Shown here: one piece after another, positions 42,795 through 50,725 of the stretch
Position numbering within the stretch: position 1 is the stretch's first letter
Layout: every line of letters begins with the position of its first letter
NCBI RefSeq assembly: GCF_014207535.1
Contig: NZ_JACHGK010000010.1
Location: forward strand, 111,138-175,137
Length of the DNA stretch: 64,000 nt
Direction: 5' to 3'
DNA from: Bacillus benzoevorans
Lineage (GTDB): Bacteria > Bacillota > Bacilli > Bacillales > Cytobacillaceae
Notes under the pieces: generated by a model
The model's input: the letters and a program-made list of their open reading frames with translations, nothing else
The model's database searches: none
Told to the model about the DNA's origin: nothing
Position numbers and translations under genes: made by a program

Positions 42795-42836
42795 ATCCTG
42801 ATGGGTTCATATATAAACTCATCAGGATTTTTTATT
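42795..42836 (+). terminator. Terminator of the SDR gene
   Basis: ATCCTGATGGGTT pairs with AACTCATCAGGAT (one mismatch), followed by TTTTTATTT. Confidence 0.88.
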
Positions 42837-42909
42837 TGACAAATATATTTGAGCAGTTTGATGATATAGTATATATTGAGTAAAAATATTAATTTTTTAG
42901 GTGGTTCGT

Positions 42910-43545
42910 ATGTCAAACAGTATTCTGGAAGGGTTCAATGAATCTTTACCTGAGAAAGTTGCAAAATACATATTAGAGGAAATATTTGTAGGGAATTTGA
43001 AACAAGGAGATCGGCTAATTGAATCTAGTATAGCGGCTAGATTTAATGTGAGTCATGCCCCTGTCAGGGAAGCGTTGTATATTTTAGAGAAAAAAAATGC
43101 CGTCGAACGTTTTCCAAGAAAAGGTGTACGTATTAGAGTAATTGATGATAAAGAAATAAGAGATCTCATTGAAGCACTCGTGGGAATTATTCAATTATCG
43201 AGTAATTTAATTGAAAAAAATTGGAGTCAGGAGAAGTATTCACAATTGCAAGAGATCTATTTGGCCGCACAAATGGAACTTGAAAATGAAAATATTCAAG
43301 ATTATATCCTTACGGTTGCACAATTCTTAATTGTATTTGTTGGTTACGCGAATAATTCCGTTTACCAGCGTTTTACTTCAGAAATCTTGTTTATCACGAC
43401 TGTCTTTTGCAAAACAAAGTGGACTCAAACGTTGATTGAGAAATTTCATGCGCAACTAACATCCAGCTTAGAAGCTATAAAGGAAAACAATTTCGAAAAA
43501 GCTGGAGAAAGATTATCAAGAACAATATGGATTTCAGTAGATTAA
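42910..43545 (+). CDS. GntR-family transcriptional regulator (FCD type)
   Basis: About 211 residues. The N-terminal GntR winged helix has LIESSIAARFNVSHAPVREAL near residue 40, and the C-terminal all-helical region corresponds to an FCD ligand domain. The metal-binding Asp/His residues usual in FCD domains are not obvious, so the ligand pocket may be degenerate. AGGTGG lies five bases before the ATG at 42910. It may control the SDR gene upstream. A MarR-controlled promoter follows. Confidence 0.85.
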   Translation: MSNSILEGFNESLPEKVAKYILEEIFVGNLKQGDRLIESSIAARFNVSHAPVREALYILEKKNAVERFPRKGVRIRVIDDKEIRDLIEALVGIIQLSSNLIEKNWSQEKYSQLQEIYLAAQMELENENIQDYILTVAQFLIVFVGYANNSVYQRFTSEILFITTVFCKTKWTQTLIEKFHAQLTSSLEAIKENNFEKAGERLSRTIWISVD

Positions 43546-43628
43546 TGGCTATTTAAAATATAAACAACATTTTGAAAAAATACGCTTAATCTAAAATGAA
43601 AAATTCCCCTTTATTTTAGAGAAAGAGG

Positions 43629-43675
43629 TTGACAGCAAATAATATTTGTTATATTATTATCTCGAATTAAAGATA
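43629..43675 (+). promoter_or_regulatory. Promoter and MhqR-type operator of the marR-like gene
   Basis: TTGACA (43629-43634), a 17-base spacer and TATTAT (43652-43657) form an excellent promoter. Immediately downstream, TATCTCGAATTAAAGATA (43658-43675) is an imperfect palindrome resembling the MhqR operator. The same 18-base word with one change appears before the DoxX gene, indicating autorepression and control of that gene. Confidence 0.8.
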
Positions 43676-43716
43676 ATATAATTTGAGATAAGATAAAGCA
43701 GTGGAGGTGACAGGAG

Positions 43717-44133
43717 ATGGAGAAGATATGTAAAATTGAACCTTTTAAAGCAATCATGCAAACATCGAAAAATATTCAGGATCAAATCAGATTGGAAATC
43801 AGTAAAAATAACTTAAACCTTACCGAATTTTCCGTGTTGGAGACTCTTTACCTTAAAGGAAAACAGAACATTCACCAAGTAGGAAAAAGCATCTTAATCT
43901 CCAGTGGTTCCATGACCTATGTGATCGACAAATTGGAGAAAAAGGAATTGCTGCAAAGAACGGAATGTCCTGATGACCGTCGTGCCCTGTATATTACATT
44001 GACGGAAAAGGGCGAAGAATTTATGGCTCAGATGATGCCAGAATTCCAGGACTTCATCGCACAGATGTTTGAGCATTTAAGTCATGAAGAGGGACTGACA
44101 TTGATTCAGCTTTTAAAAAAGGTTAAAACCTAA
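43717..44133 (+). CDS. MarR-family repressor (MhqR-like)
   Basis: A 138-residue MarR protein. LNLTEFSVLETLYLKG leads into the winged helix, with recognition region ILISSGSMTYVIDKLEKKEL and the wing RTECPDDRRALYITLTEKG. MhqR of Bacillus represses genes for quinone and electrophile detoxification, including a DoxX protein; the same pairing here supports that assignment. Only one Cys remains near the wing, so redox sensing is uncertain. AGGTGACAGGAG precedes the ATG. Confidence 0.88.
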   Translation: MEKICKIEPFKAIMQTSKNIQDQIRLEISKNNLNLTEFSVLETLYLKGKQNIHQVGKSILISSGSMTYVIDKLEKKELLQRTECPDDRRALYITLTEKGEEFMAQMMPEFQDFIAQMFEHLSHEEGLTLIQLLKKVKT

Positions 44134-44148
44134 TTTTTTTTGTCTATA

Positions 44149-44166
44149 TATCTCGAATTAAAAATA
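44149..44166 (+). promoter_or_regulatory. MhqR-type operator before the DoxX gene
   Basis: TATCTCGAATTAAAAATA differs by one base from the operator at 43658-43675. It lies about 37 bases upstream of the DoxX start. Confidence 0.78.
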
Positions 44167-44202
44167 ATTTAAATCAAGTTAAATTCAAGGAGGAAATTTA
44201 GA

Positions 44203-44601
44203 ATGTTAGATATTGGTTTATTCATTATTCGTTTAATCATTGGAGTATTATTTATCGGTCACGGAGCACAAAAGTTATTCGGATGGTTTGGCGGCTACGG
44301 TTTAAAAGGAACAGCAGGCTGGCTGGAATCCATGAATATGAAACCGGGCGTGTTAATGGCGATAATGGCCGGGCTGTCTGAATTCATTGGCGGTATTCTC
44401 TTTGTTCTAGGTTTCTTAACTCCGCTGGCTGGACTGCTGATTGCTGCGACAATGTTGATGGCTATTATTAAAGTTCATGGTGCAAACGGCTTATGGTCAA
44501 CAGCCAATGGATATGAGTATAATCTTACTATCATTGCGTGTGCCATCGGGATTGCCTTAGCAGGACCTGGACAAATTGCTTTAGATGCAATCATATTCTA
44601 G
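44203..44601 (+). CDS. DoxX-family membrane protein (MhqP-like)
   Basis: A 132-residue protein with four membrane helices and the DoxX signature LLIGVLFIGHGAQKLFGWFGG-like start (IIGVLFIGHGAQKLFG) and a later NGLWSTANGYEYNL. In Bacillus such proteins belong to the quinone/diamide stress response with MhqR. It probably acts in the membrane on electron carriers or thiol stress. AAGGAGG lies before the ATG. It shares an operator with the adjacent MarR gene. Confidence 0.88.
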   Translation: MLDIGLFIIRLIIGVLFIGHGAQKLFGWFGGYGLKGTAGWLESMNMKPGVLMAIMAGLSEFIGGILFVLGFLTPLAGLLIAATMLMAIIKVHGANGLWSTANGYEYNLTIIACAIGIALAGPGQIALDAIIF

Positions 44602-44640
44602 AGTATAAAATTGAATATTGTAGTATAATAGAAAAAAGCA

Positions 44641-44735
44641 GATATCTGGGGAGCTTAACGCGTTAGGCTGAGAGGAAGATACGAACGAAATTCGACCCAT
44701 TAACCTGATACGGATAATCCCGGCGTAGGTAGCAT
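44641..44735 (+). ncRNA. TPP riboswitch controlling thiM-thiE-thiD
   Basis: The THI-box core is present: GGGGAGC (44648-44654), GCTGAGAGGA, GACCC, AACCTGAT and CGGATAATCCCGGCGTAGG. It binds thiamine pyrophosphate. A terminator stem follows at 44762, so control is by premature termination. Confidence 0.95.
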
Positions 44736-44761
44736 ATAGCCATCTATCTATTGAATGTATT

Positions 44762-44793
44762 GAGGACATATCCGAGCGGGTATGTCCTTTTTA
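44762..44793 (+). terminator. TPP riboswitch expression-platform terminator
   Basis: AGGACATA pairs with TATGTCCT across a ten-base loop and runs into TTTTT. Confidence 0.88.
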
Positions 44794-44830
44794 AAATCCT
44801 GAAATCATAGCATAGAAAGGGGTAAAATAA

Positions 44831-45646
44831 ATGAGTGTAAAACAACGTGCTGCAAAGCTGTTAACGGAAGTAAGAGAGCAGGTGCCATTAGTACATAATA
44901 TCACCAACTATGTGACGGTAAATGATGTAGCCAATGCGGTACTTTCGATCGGTGCATCACCGATTATGGCAGATGATGTAGAGGAAGCGGCGGATATTAC
45001 TTCTATTTCACAAGCGTTGGTCATCAATATCGGAACGCTGAATAAACGAACAATAGACTCTATGATCTCCGCAGGGAAAAAAGCAAATGAATTTGGGCTG
45101 CCGGTTGTTTTGGATCCGGTTGGTGCAGGGGCCTCCAATTTGAGAAATGAAACAACAAAGGCTATTATTGAACAAGTGAAAATTTCGATTTTAAGAGGAA
45201 ATTTATCGGAGGTTTCTTTTGTTGCCGGTTTGGATGTTGCCACCAAAGGGGTGGATTCTGCAGAAGCAGATGAAGAAAATGACGCAGTAGAAGTGGCTAA
45301 GACTGTGGCCAAAAGGCTTAATTGCGTGACAGCCATTACCGGTGCTGTTGATATTATTTCAGATGGGACATCCGTGGTGAAAATAGCCAATGGGCATAAA
45401 ATGCTTTCTAAGGTGACTGGTACAGGATGCATGACCTCCGCATTGGTAGGTGCTTTTGCCGGAGTATCCAAGGATTATTTAACCGCTGCAGCAGCGGGTG
45501 TAGCCTCGATGGGGATTGCCGGGGAAATGGCCTATGAAAAGGCTGGAAATATCGGAACGGGAAGCTTTCACATTGCCATTATTGATGCATTGAGTAATCT
45601 GGACGGAAAAACGCTGGAGGAGATGGCGAAGTTTGAAGAAGAATAA
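44831..45646 (+). CDS. thiM: Hydroxyethylthiazole kinase
   Basis: A 271-residue ThiM. It phosphorylates 4-methyl-5-(2-hydroxyethyl)thiazole, salvaging the thiazole half of thiamine. VHNITNYVTVNDVANA and LDPVGAGAS are family motifs, and the catalytic Cys lies in VTGTGCMTSALVGAF. It is the first gene after a TPP riboswitch, with AAAGGGG upstream of the ATG, and overlaps thiE by 14 bases. Confidence 0.97.
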   Translation: MSVKQRAAKLLTEVREQVPLVHNITNYVTVNDVANAVLSIGASPIMADDVEEAADITSISQALVINIGTLNKRTIDSMISAGKKANEFGLPVVLDPVGAGASNLRNETTKAIIEQVKISILRGNLSEVSFVAGLDVATKGVDSAEADEENDAVEVAKTVAKRLNCVTAITGAVDIISDGTSVVKIANGHKMLSKVTGTGCMTSALVGAFAGVSKDYLTAAAAGVASMGIAGEMAYEKAGNIGTGSFHIAIIDALSNLDGKTLEEMAKFEEE

Positions 45647-46265
45647 TGTAGACTATACCCTTTATTTGTGTACGGATCGAAGCCTGATGAGTACCGATGC
45701 GCTTGAGGAAGCGGTAGAGAGAGCCATTAAAGGCGGATGCACGCTGATTCAGCTGCGGGAAAAGGACTGTTCATCACTTGAATTTTACCAAACCGCCTTG
45801 AAGGTAAAAGAGATTACGGATAAATACAAGGTGCCGCTAATCATCAATGATCGGGTCGACATTGCGCTGGCCGTTGATGCAGCCGGTGTGCATATTGGAC
45901 AAAGCGACCTGCCGGCTTCAGTTGTCCGGGAGATGATCGGACCTGATAAGATTTTAGGTGTATCAGCTGCCAATCTTAAGGAAGCACAAGCAGCCGAAAA
46001 AGATGGGGCTGATTATCTCGGCGTCGGCGCGATGTATGCAACGGCAACGAAAAAAGATACGAGACCTGTGACTTTCGAGGAATTAAAAGAAATTCGCTCC
46101 CAAGTGGATATTCCAATCGTCGTCATTGGCGGTATTAATAAAAATACTGTCCTGAATTTTAAAGGCTTTGGAATTGATGGACTGGCCGTTGTCTCGGCTG
46201 TTATTGCCCAGGATGATATTGAACAGGCCGCTAAAGAACTGGTGCAAATGTTTCAAGAGCTTTAA
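45633..46265 (+). CDS. thiE: Thiamine phosphate synthase
   Basis: A 210-residue TIM-barrel enzyme that joins HMP pyrophosphate to thiazole phosphate. IQLREKDCSS, LIINDRVDIALAVDAAGVHIGQ and VIGGINKNTV are the family's substrate and phosphate loops. The start is TTG with GGAGGAG about ten bases upstream, inside the end of thiM. It is the second gene of the riboswitch operon. Confidence 0.96.
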   Translation: MKKNNVDYTLYLCTDRSLMSTDALEEAVERAIKGGCTLIQLREKDCSSLEFYQTALKVKEITDKYKVPLIINDRVDIALAVDAAGVHIGQSDLPASVVREMIGPDKILGVSAANLKEAQAAEKDGADYLGVGAMYATATKKDTRPVTFEELKEIRSQVDIPIVVIGGINKNTVLNFKGFGIDGLAVVSAVIAQDDIEQAAKELVQMFQEL

Positions 46266-46308
46266 CTAATTTTCAAGAAAGAAAGATGTTTGCAGGGGAG
46301 ATAGAACA

Positions 46309-47094
46309 ATGAAAACTGTATTAACGATTGCCGGCAGTGACTGCAGCGGCGGTGCCGGCATCCAGGCTGATATTAAGACGATTACAGCGCATAAATTATA
46401 TGCCATGAGTGCAATCACTGCATTAACTGCGCAAAATACAACAGGTGTCTATGGCATCATGGATGTTACACCTGAGTTTTTGCAAAATCAGCTCGATTGT
46501 ATTTTTAATGACATATATCCCGATGCTGTGAAGATTGGCATGGTGTCCAATGCGAAACTGATTGAAGTGATTGCCGAAAAACTAACCTTAATGAAGGTGA
46601 AAAATATAGTCGTCGATCCCGTCATGGTATCGACAAGCGGAAGCCGTCTGCTGGAAGAAGATGCGGCCCAAACCTTAATTAATAAGCTGATTCCATTGGC
46701 GACTGTTATAACCCCGAATATTCCTGAAGCAGAGGAATTAAGCGGAATGAAAATTACCAGCGTGGAAGAAATGGAAAATGCCGCCGCCATCATTGCCAAG
46801 GATTTCGAGGGAGCTATTTTGATGAAAGGCGGGCACAGCTTAAATGATGCCAATGATTTGCTTTATTGGAAGGGAGAAAAGCAGTGGTTTTATGGCGAGC
46901 GAATTGATAACCCGAATACCCACGGTACAGGCTGCACTCTTTCTTCCGCTATTGCCAGTAATTTAGCCATTGGTCTCAGCCTCCCAGAAAGTGTTAAAGC
47001 AGCGAAGGATTATATTTCAGGAGCACTGAAAGCCAATCTGAATCTTGGTAAAGGAAGCGGTCCTCTCGATCATACCTTTAATATTAATGTATAA
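46309..47094 (+). CDS. thiD: HMP/HMP-phosphate kinase
   Basis: A 261-residue ribokinase-fold enzyme that phosphorylates hydroxymethylpyrimidine twice. The start TIAGSDCSGGAGIQADIKT and the C-terminal NTHGTGCTLSSAIASN with the catalytic Cys/anion hole are typical ThiD; the length and operon context favour it over pyridoxal kinase. It completes the thiM-thiE-thiD salvage set. Confidence 0.94.
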   Translation: MKTVLTIAGSDCSGGAGIQADIKTITAHKLYAMSAITALTAQNTTGVYGIMDVTPEFLQNQLDCIFNDIYPDAVKIGMVSNAKLIEVIAEKLTLMKVKNIVVDPVMVSTSGSRLLEEDAAQTLINKLIPLATVITPNIPEAEELSGMKITSVEEMENAAAIIAKDFEGAILMKGGHSLNDANDLLYWKGEKQWFYGERIDNPNTHGTGCTLSSAIASNLAIGLSLPESVKAAKDYISGALKANLNLGKGSGPLDHTFNINV

Positions 47095-47171
47095 TAAGAA
47101 TCGAGCTTTTCTATTGAATTAATTGAGATTGTATGTGACTATAGAAATGTGAAAAATCGAATAATAAGTAC

Positions 47172-47255
47172 ACTAGGGGCGCTTGGATAAGCTGAGAAAG
47201 ACAATGAGTCTTAACCCTCGAACCTGCACTAGGTAATGCTAGCGAAGGAAAGTGG
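47172..47255 (+). ncRNA. TPP riboswitch controlling tenA-thiZXY
   Basis: A second THI box: AGGGGCGCTT, GCTGAGA, AACCCTCGAACCTG, then GGTAATGCTAGCGAAGGAA. It lies in the 355-base gap before tenA and is followed by a terminator at 47312. Confidence 0.95.
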
Positions 47256-47311
47256 TACATCGTTATAAACTATACTGTTTCAGTATATGAAAATAACTAT
47301 GGTAAGATTTA

Positions 47312-47345
47312 AAACCACTTCTTTGATTAGGGAAGTGGTTTTTTA
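47312..47345 (+). terminator. Terminator of the second TPP riboswitch
   Basis: AACCACTTC pairs with GAAGTGGTT and is followed by TTTTT. Confidence 0.9.
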
Positions 47346-47449
47346 CTTCATTCAGCGGAAGTCTTCTACTTCGATAGTTAAGAACGTTCATTTATCAATA
47401 GTGCCATACGAAAAAATACAGCCAGGTTCATAGAAGGAGTATTTGAATC

Positions 47450-48124
47450 ATGAAATTTTCAGAAAGATTACTGGAAAAACTGCAGCCGATTTGGCGTAAA
47501 AATCACTCGCATCCGTTTGTCCAGGAAATGGGTGCCGGAACATTGGATCCGGAGAAATTCCGTTTTTACATGGTGCAGGATTATTTATATTTGATCGATT
47601 ACGCTAAGTTGTTTGCCTTAGGGGCGGTGAAGGCAAATGACTTAGAAGATATGGCGGTTTTTTCTGCCTTGCTGCATGCAACGATGAGTGAAGAGATGTC
47701 ACTGCACCGCCAGTATGCATCCCGTTTCGGTATCACCCACGAAGAACTAGAAAACGCTGATCCTTCTCCGATTACATTGGCTTACACGCACTATATGCTG
47801 CATTCGGGACAGAACGGTACTTTAGCCGAGTTGGTTGCTGCTCTGTTGCCATGTGCGTGGAGCTACTGGGAAATCGGGAAGGAACTCAGTCAAATCCCGG
47901 ATGCCAGCGATCACGAATTGTATGGTGACTGGATTAACATGTATAGCTCAGAAGAGTTCGGTCAGACAGCCGAGTGGTGCATTGATTTGATCGATAAGCT
48001 CTCAGCAGGCAAATCTGATGTCGAATTGCTTCAATTAGAAAAAATCTTTTTAAATACGACCCGTTTTGAGTATATGTTCTGGGATATGGCGTATAACAAG
48101 GAAATGTGGCCGACCGATGAGTGA
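47450..48124 (+). CDS. tenA: Aminopyrimidine aminohydrolase (thiaminase II)
   Basis: A 224-residue all-helical TenA. It hydrolyses aminopyrimidine breakdown products of thiamine to HMP. The active-site Cys135 is in ALLPCAWSYW and Asp44 in MVQDYLYL, matching the positions in the B. subtilis enzyme. A C-terminal FEYMFWDMAY holds the conserved Glu/Trp. It is the first gene behind the second riboswitch, and its stop overlaps the ABC ATPase start. With ThiXYZ it forms a pyrimidine-salvage unit. Confidence 0.95.
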   Translation: MKFSERLLEKLQPIWRKNHSHPFVQEMGAGTLDPEKFRFYMVQDYLYLIDYAKLFALGAVKANDLEDMAVFSALLHATMSEEMSLHRQYASRFGITHEELENADPSPITLAYTHYMLHSGQNGTLAELVAALLPCAWSYWEIGKELSQIPDASDHELYGDWINMYSSEEFGQTAEWCIDLIDKLSAGKSDVELLQLEKIFLNTTRFEYMFWDMAYNKEMWPTDE

Positions 48125-48890
48125 GTCCGTACTAGAATTTAAGAACGTTTCTTTTTCTTATCAAAATGATAAGAATCAAAGAATAGCGATGATAGAAGGG
48201 CTGAACCTGCAAATTCATGATGGTGAATTTGTCAGTATCATTGGTCCGAGCGGTTCCGGGAAAAGCACGATCTTCCGCTTAATTACCGGACTGGAGCAGC
48301 CGGGAGAAGGCGGAATATTTCTCAATGGGAAACAGACGGATAATCGGTTGGGGATCGTCGGTTACATGCCGCAGCAGGATTTGCTTATGCCGTGGCGCAC
48401 GATTATGGAAAATGCCGTATTGCCTTTAGAAATAAAAGGGGTCAAAAATGCCGCTGCCGAGGCGCAGGTAAGGGTACTGTTAAAGGATTTTGGTTTAAAT
48501 GGTGTGGAAAATAAACTGCCGGGCGACCTTTCCGGCGGCATGAAGCAGCGGGTATCGTTTTTACGGACTGTTTTAAGCGGCTCAAATATTTTGCTGCTGG
48601 ATGAGCCGTTTAGTGCCCTTGATGCAATAACAAGATTATCAATGCAGGAATGGCTCCTGGAACAATGGGAAAAACGGCAGAAAACGATTCTCTTCATTAC
48701 CCATGATGTCGATGAAGCACTGTTTTTATCCGACCGGATATTTGTGCTGCAGCAGCATCCCATTTCCACTCTGCAAGTGGTGGAGGTTCCTTTGGAACGA
48801 CCAAGGTCCGTGAGGGATTTAAGCCGGGCTGAAGTGGTCCAATTAAAAGAACATTTAATTGACCAGCTCCGTTCGAGGATGAAGGCATGA
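48117..48890 (+). CDS. thiZ: HMP-precursor ABC transporter ATPase (ThiZ)
   Basis: About 257 residues. Walker A is GPSGSGKST, the signature LSGGMKQRVSF, Walker B ILLLDEPFSALD, and the H-loop ITHD. It powers uptake of a thiamine pyrimidine precursor with ThiX and ThiY. The ATG at 48117 overlaps the tenA stop by eight bases; an in-frame ATG at 48066 would lie deep inside tenA and is rejected. Assignment rests on operon position behind a TPP riboswitch. Confidence 0.92.
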   Translation: MSESVLEFKNVSFSYQNDKNQRIAMIEGLNLQIHDGEFVSIIGPSGSGKSTIFRLITGLEQPGEGGIFLNGKQTDNRLGIVGYMPQQDLLMPWRTIMENAVLPLEIKGVKNAAAEAQVRVLLKDFGLNGVENKLPGDLSGGMKQRVSFLRTVLSGSNILLLDEPFSALDAITRLSMQEWLLEQWEKRQKTILFITHDVDEALFLSDRIFVLQQHPISTLQVVEVPLERPRSVRDLSRAEVVQLKEHLIDQLRSRMKA

Positions 48891-49633
48891 AAAATTTAAA
48901 ATCTTATCTTTTTTCAAGTTTATTGGTATTGGTTCTTTTGCTTATCTGGGAGATTGGAGCCCGCATTTATAATAAAAGCTTTGTATTACCGGCACCGACT
49001 GATATTGCTATAAAGCTTTGGGAACTGAAGACGGTGCTTCTGTTTGAGCATCTTCCGGCAACATCCATAATTATGTTTATCGGTCTCGCTGCCTCAATCG
49101 TTATCGGTGTTGGCCTGGCAGTGTGGATGAATATGAGTAAAATTGCCGAGAAAACCTTTTATCCGCTAATTGTCGCTTCTCAGACGATCCCAACCATTGC
49201 CTTAGCGCCGATTTTTGTTGTCTGGTTTGGCTATTCCATCTGGAGTAAAGTGGTTGTAACCTTTTTAATTACTTTCTTTCCGCTGACAGTCAGCACATTT
49301 GATGGACTGCGTTCGTCCAATAAGGATTTAAAGGAGCTTCTCATGACAATGGGGGCTTCGCGGAAAGATATCTTTTTTAAATTGGATGTGCCTTCCGCTT
49401 TGCCATCATTCTTTTCAGGGTTAAAGGTGGCGGTGACGGTCAGTGTCATTGGGGCGGCGATTGGTGAGTGGCTTGGGGCACAGGCGGGCCTCGGCTATTT
49501 CAGCAGACGGATGATGACCCAGTTTGACGGTGCCGCTGTTTTTGCGCCCATTGTCTTGCTCTCAATTGTAGGAATTGTATTGTTTTTATTCGTAACATGG
49601 CTGGAAAAAATCTGTTTGAAATGGAGAAAATAA
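48887..49633 (+). CDS. thiX: HMP-precursor ABC transporter permease (ThiX)
   Basis: A 248-residue permease with about six helices and the inner-membrane-component loop near ATGA-coupled family position: LLMTMGASRKDIFFKLDVPSALP. VIGAAIGEWLGAQAGLGYF lies near the end. The start overlaps the ATPase stop by four bases (ATGA). It forms the channel for pyrimidine uptake. Confidence 0.92.
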   Translation: MKNLKSYLFSSLLVLVLLLIWEIGARIYNKSFVLPAPTDIAIKLWELKTVLLFEHLPATSIIMFIGLAASIVIGVGLAVWMNMSKIAEKTFYPLIVASQTIPTIALAPIFVVWFGYSIWSKVVVTFLITFFPLTVSTFDGLRSSNKDLKELLMTMGASRKDIFFKLDVPSALPSFFSGLKVAVTVSVIGAAIGEWLGAQAGLGYFSRRMMTQFDGAAVFAPIVLLSIVGIVLFLFVTWLEKICLKWRK

Positions 49634-49635
49634 CA

Positions 49636-50664
49636 ATGGGAAAATGGTTAAAGGTTGGTCTTTTTATTTTAATGCTTCTTGTGCTTTCGGCATGCGGCGG
49701 GAAGGATACGGCTCAGGAAGATAAAGAGTCCGCAGCAGATAGAGAGGATAACGACTTAAAAGAAGTCAGTATCATGCTGGACTGGTATCCAAATGCCGTT
49801 CACAGTTATTTATATGTAGCACAGGAAAAGGGGTATTTTGCAGAAGAAGGGGTTAAAGTGGATATTCAATTTCCGGCAAACCCAACGGATCCATTGACGC
49901 TTGCGGCTGCTAATAAAATCACTTTAGGCCTATATTATCAGCCAGATGTGATCATGGCCCGTGCCAATGAGAATCTGCCGGTAAAAACAGTCGCATCCAT
50001 CGTGCGCTCTCCTTTGAATCATCTCCTTGTGCCTGAGGATAGTGCGGTTCAATCACCAAAGGATTTGGAAGGGAAAAAGGTAGGATATCCTGGTATTCCA
50101 TTAAATGAAGCAATCCTTGAAACAATGGTTAAACATGATGGCGGTGATTTTAGCAAGGTTGACATGATCGATGTCGGCTTTGAACTTAATTCTGCTTTAG
50201 TAACAGGAAATACAGATGCCGTGATTGGTGCCTATATTAACCATGAGGTTCCTGTGTTAAAGCATAATGGATTTAATACCCGCTATTTTAATCCGGTTGA
50301 TTATGGTGTTCCCTCCTATAACGAAATCGTTCTTGTGACAAGCGATGATACTTGGGAAAAGGACCAAGAAGCGATTCAGGCCTTCTGGAAAGCTGCTAAA
50401 AAGGGGTATGAGTTTATGAAAGAAAACCCGGATGAGGCCCTTGCGATCCTATTAAAGAATCAAGATAAGGCGAACTTCCCATTAGTAGAGGAAGTGGAAA
50501 AAGAAAGTCTTGCAGTCCTTCTGCCGAGAATGGAAGCGGAAGGTGCTGAATTCGGTTCACAGGACGAAAAGACTTTTAATGAAGTAACGAATTGGCTGAA
50601 GGAATTTGATTTAATTAAAAAAGTTCCGAAAGCAAGTGATATGATGGTGAATATGGAAGAGTAG
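49636..50664 (+). CDS. thiY: HMP-precursor binding lipoprotein (ThiY)
   Basis: A lipoprotein of about 342 residues: a signal peptide with lipobox LVLSACGG (Cys near 20), then an NMT1/THI5-like binding fold with VSIMLDWYPNAVHSYLYVAQ and YFAEEGVKVDIQFP. That opening is the signature of ThiY proteins, which bind formylaminopyrimidine or HMP. The ATG at 49636 has TGGAGA eight bases upstream; an in-frame ATG at 49597 overlaps thiX. It is the last gene before a strong terminator. Confidence 0.93.
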   Translation: MGKWLKVGLFILMLLVLSACGGKDTAQEDKESAADREDNDLKEVSIMLDWYPNAVHSYLYVAQEKGYFAEEGVKVDIQFPANPTDPLTLAAANKITLGLYYQPDVIMARANENLPVKTVASIVRSPLNHLLVPEDSAVQSPKDLEGKKVGYPGIPLNEAILETMVKHDGGDFSKVDMIDVGFELNSALVTGNTDAVIGAYINHEVPVLKHNGFNTRYFNPVDYGVPSYNEIVLVTSDDTWEKDQEAIQAFWKAAKKGYEFMKENPDEALAILLKNQDKANFPLVEEVEKESLAVLLPRMEAEGAEFGSQDEKTFNEVTNWLKEFDLIKKVPKASDMMVNMEE

Positions 50665-50672
50665 GAAGGCAT

Positions 50673-50718
50673 AAAAAAATGGGCATTCCCTAGGAAAGCA
50701 GGGGATGCCCATTTTTTT
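50673..50718. terminator. Bidirectional terminator after thiY
   Basis: AAAAAATGGGCATTCCCT pairs with AGGGGATGCCCATTTTTT (one bulge). It serves thiY and the convergent ABC exporter gene. Confidence 0.92.
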
Positions 50719-50725
50719 GCGGCTA

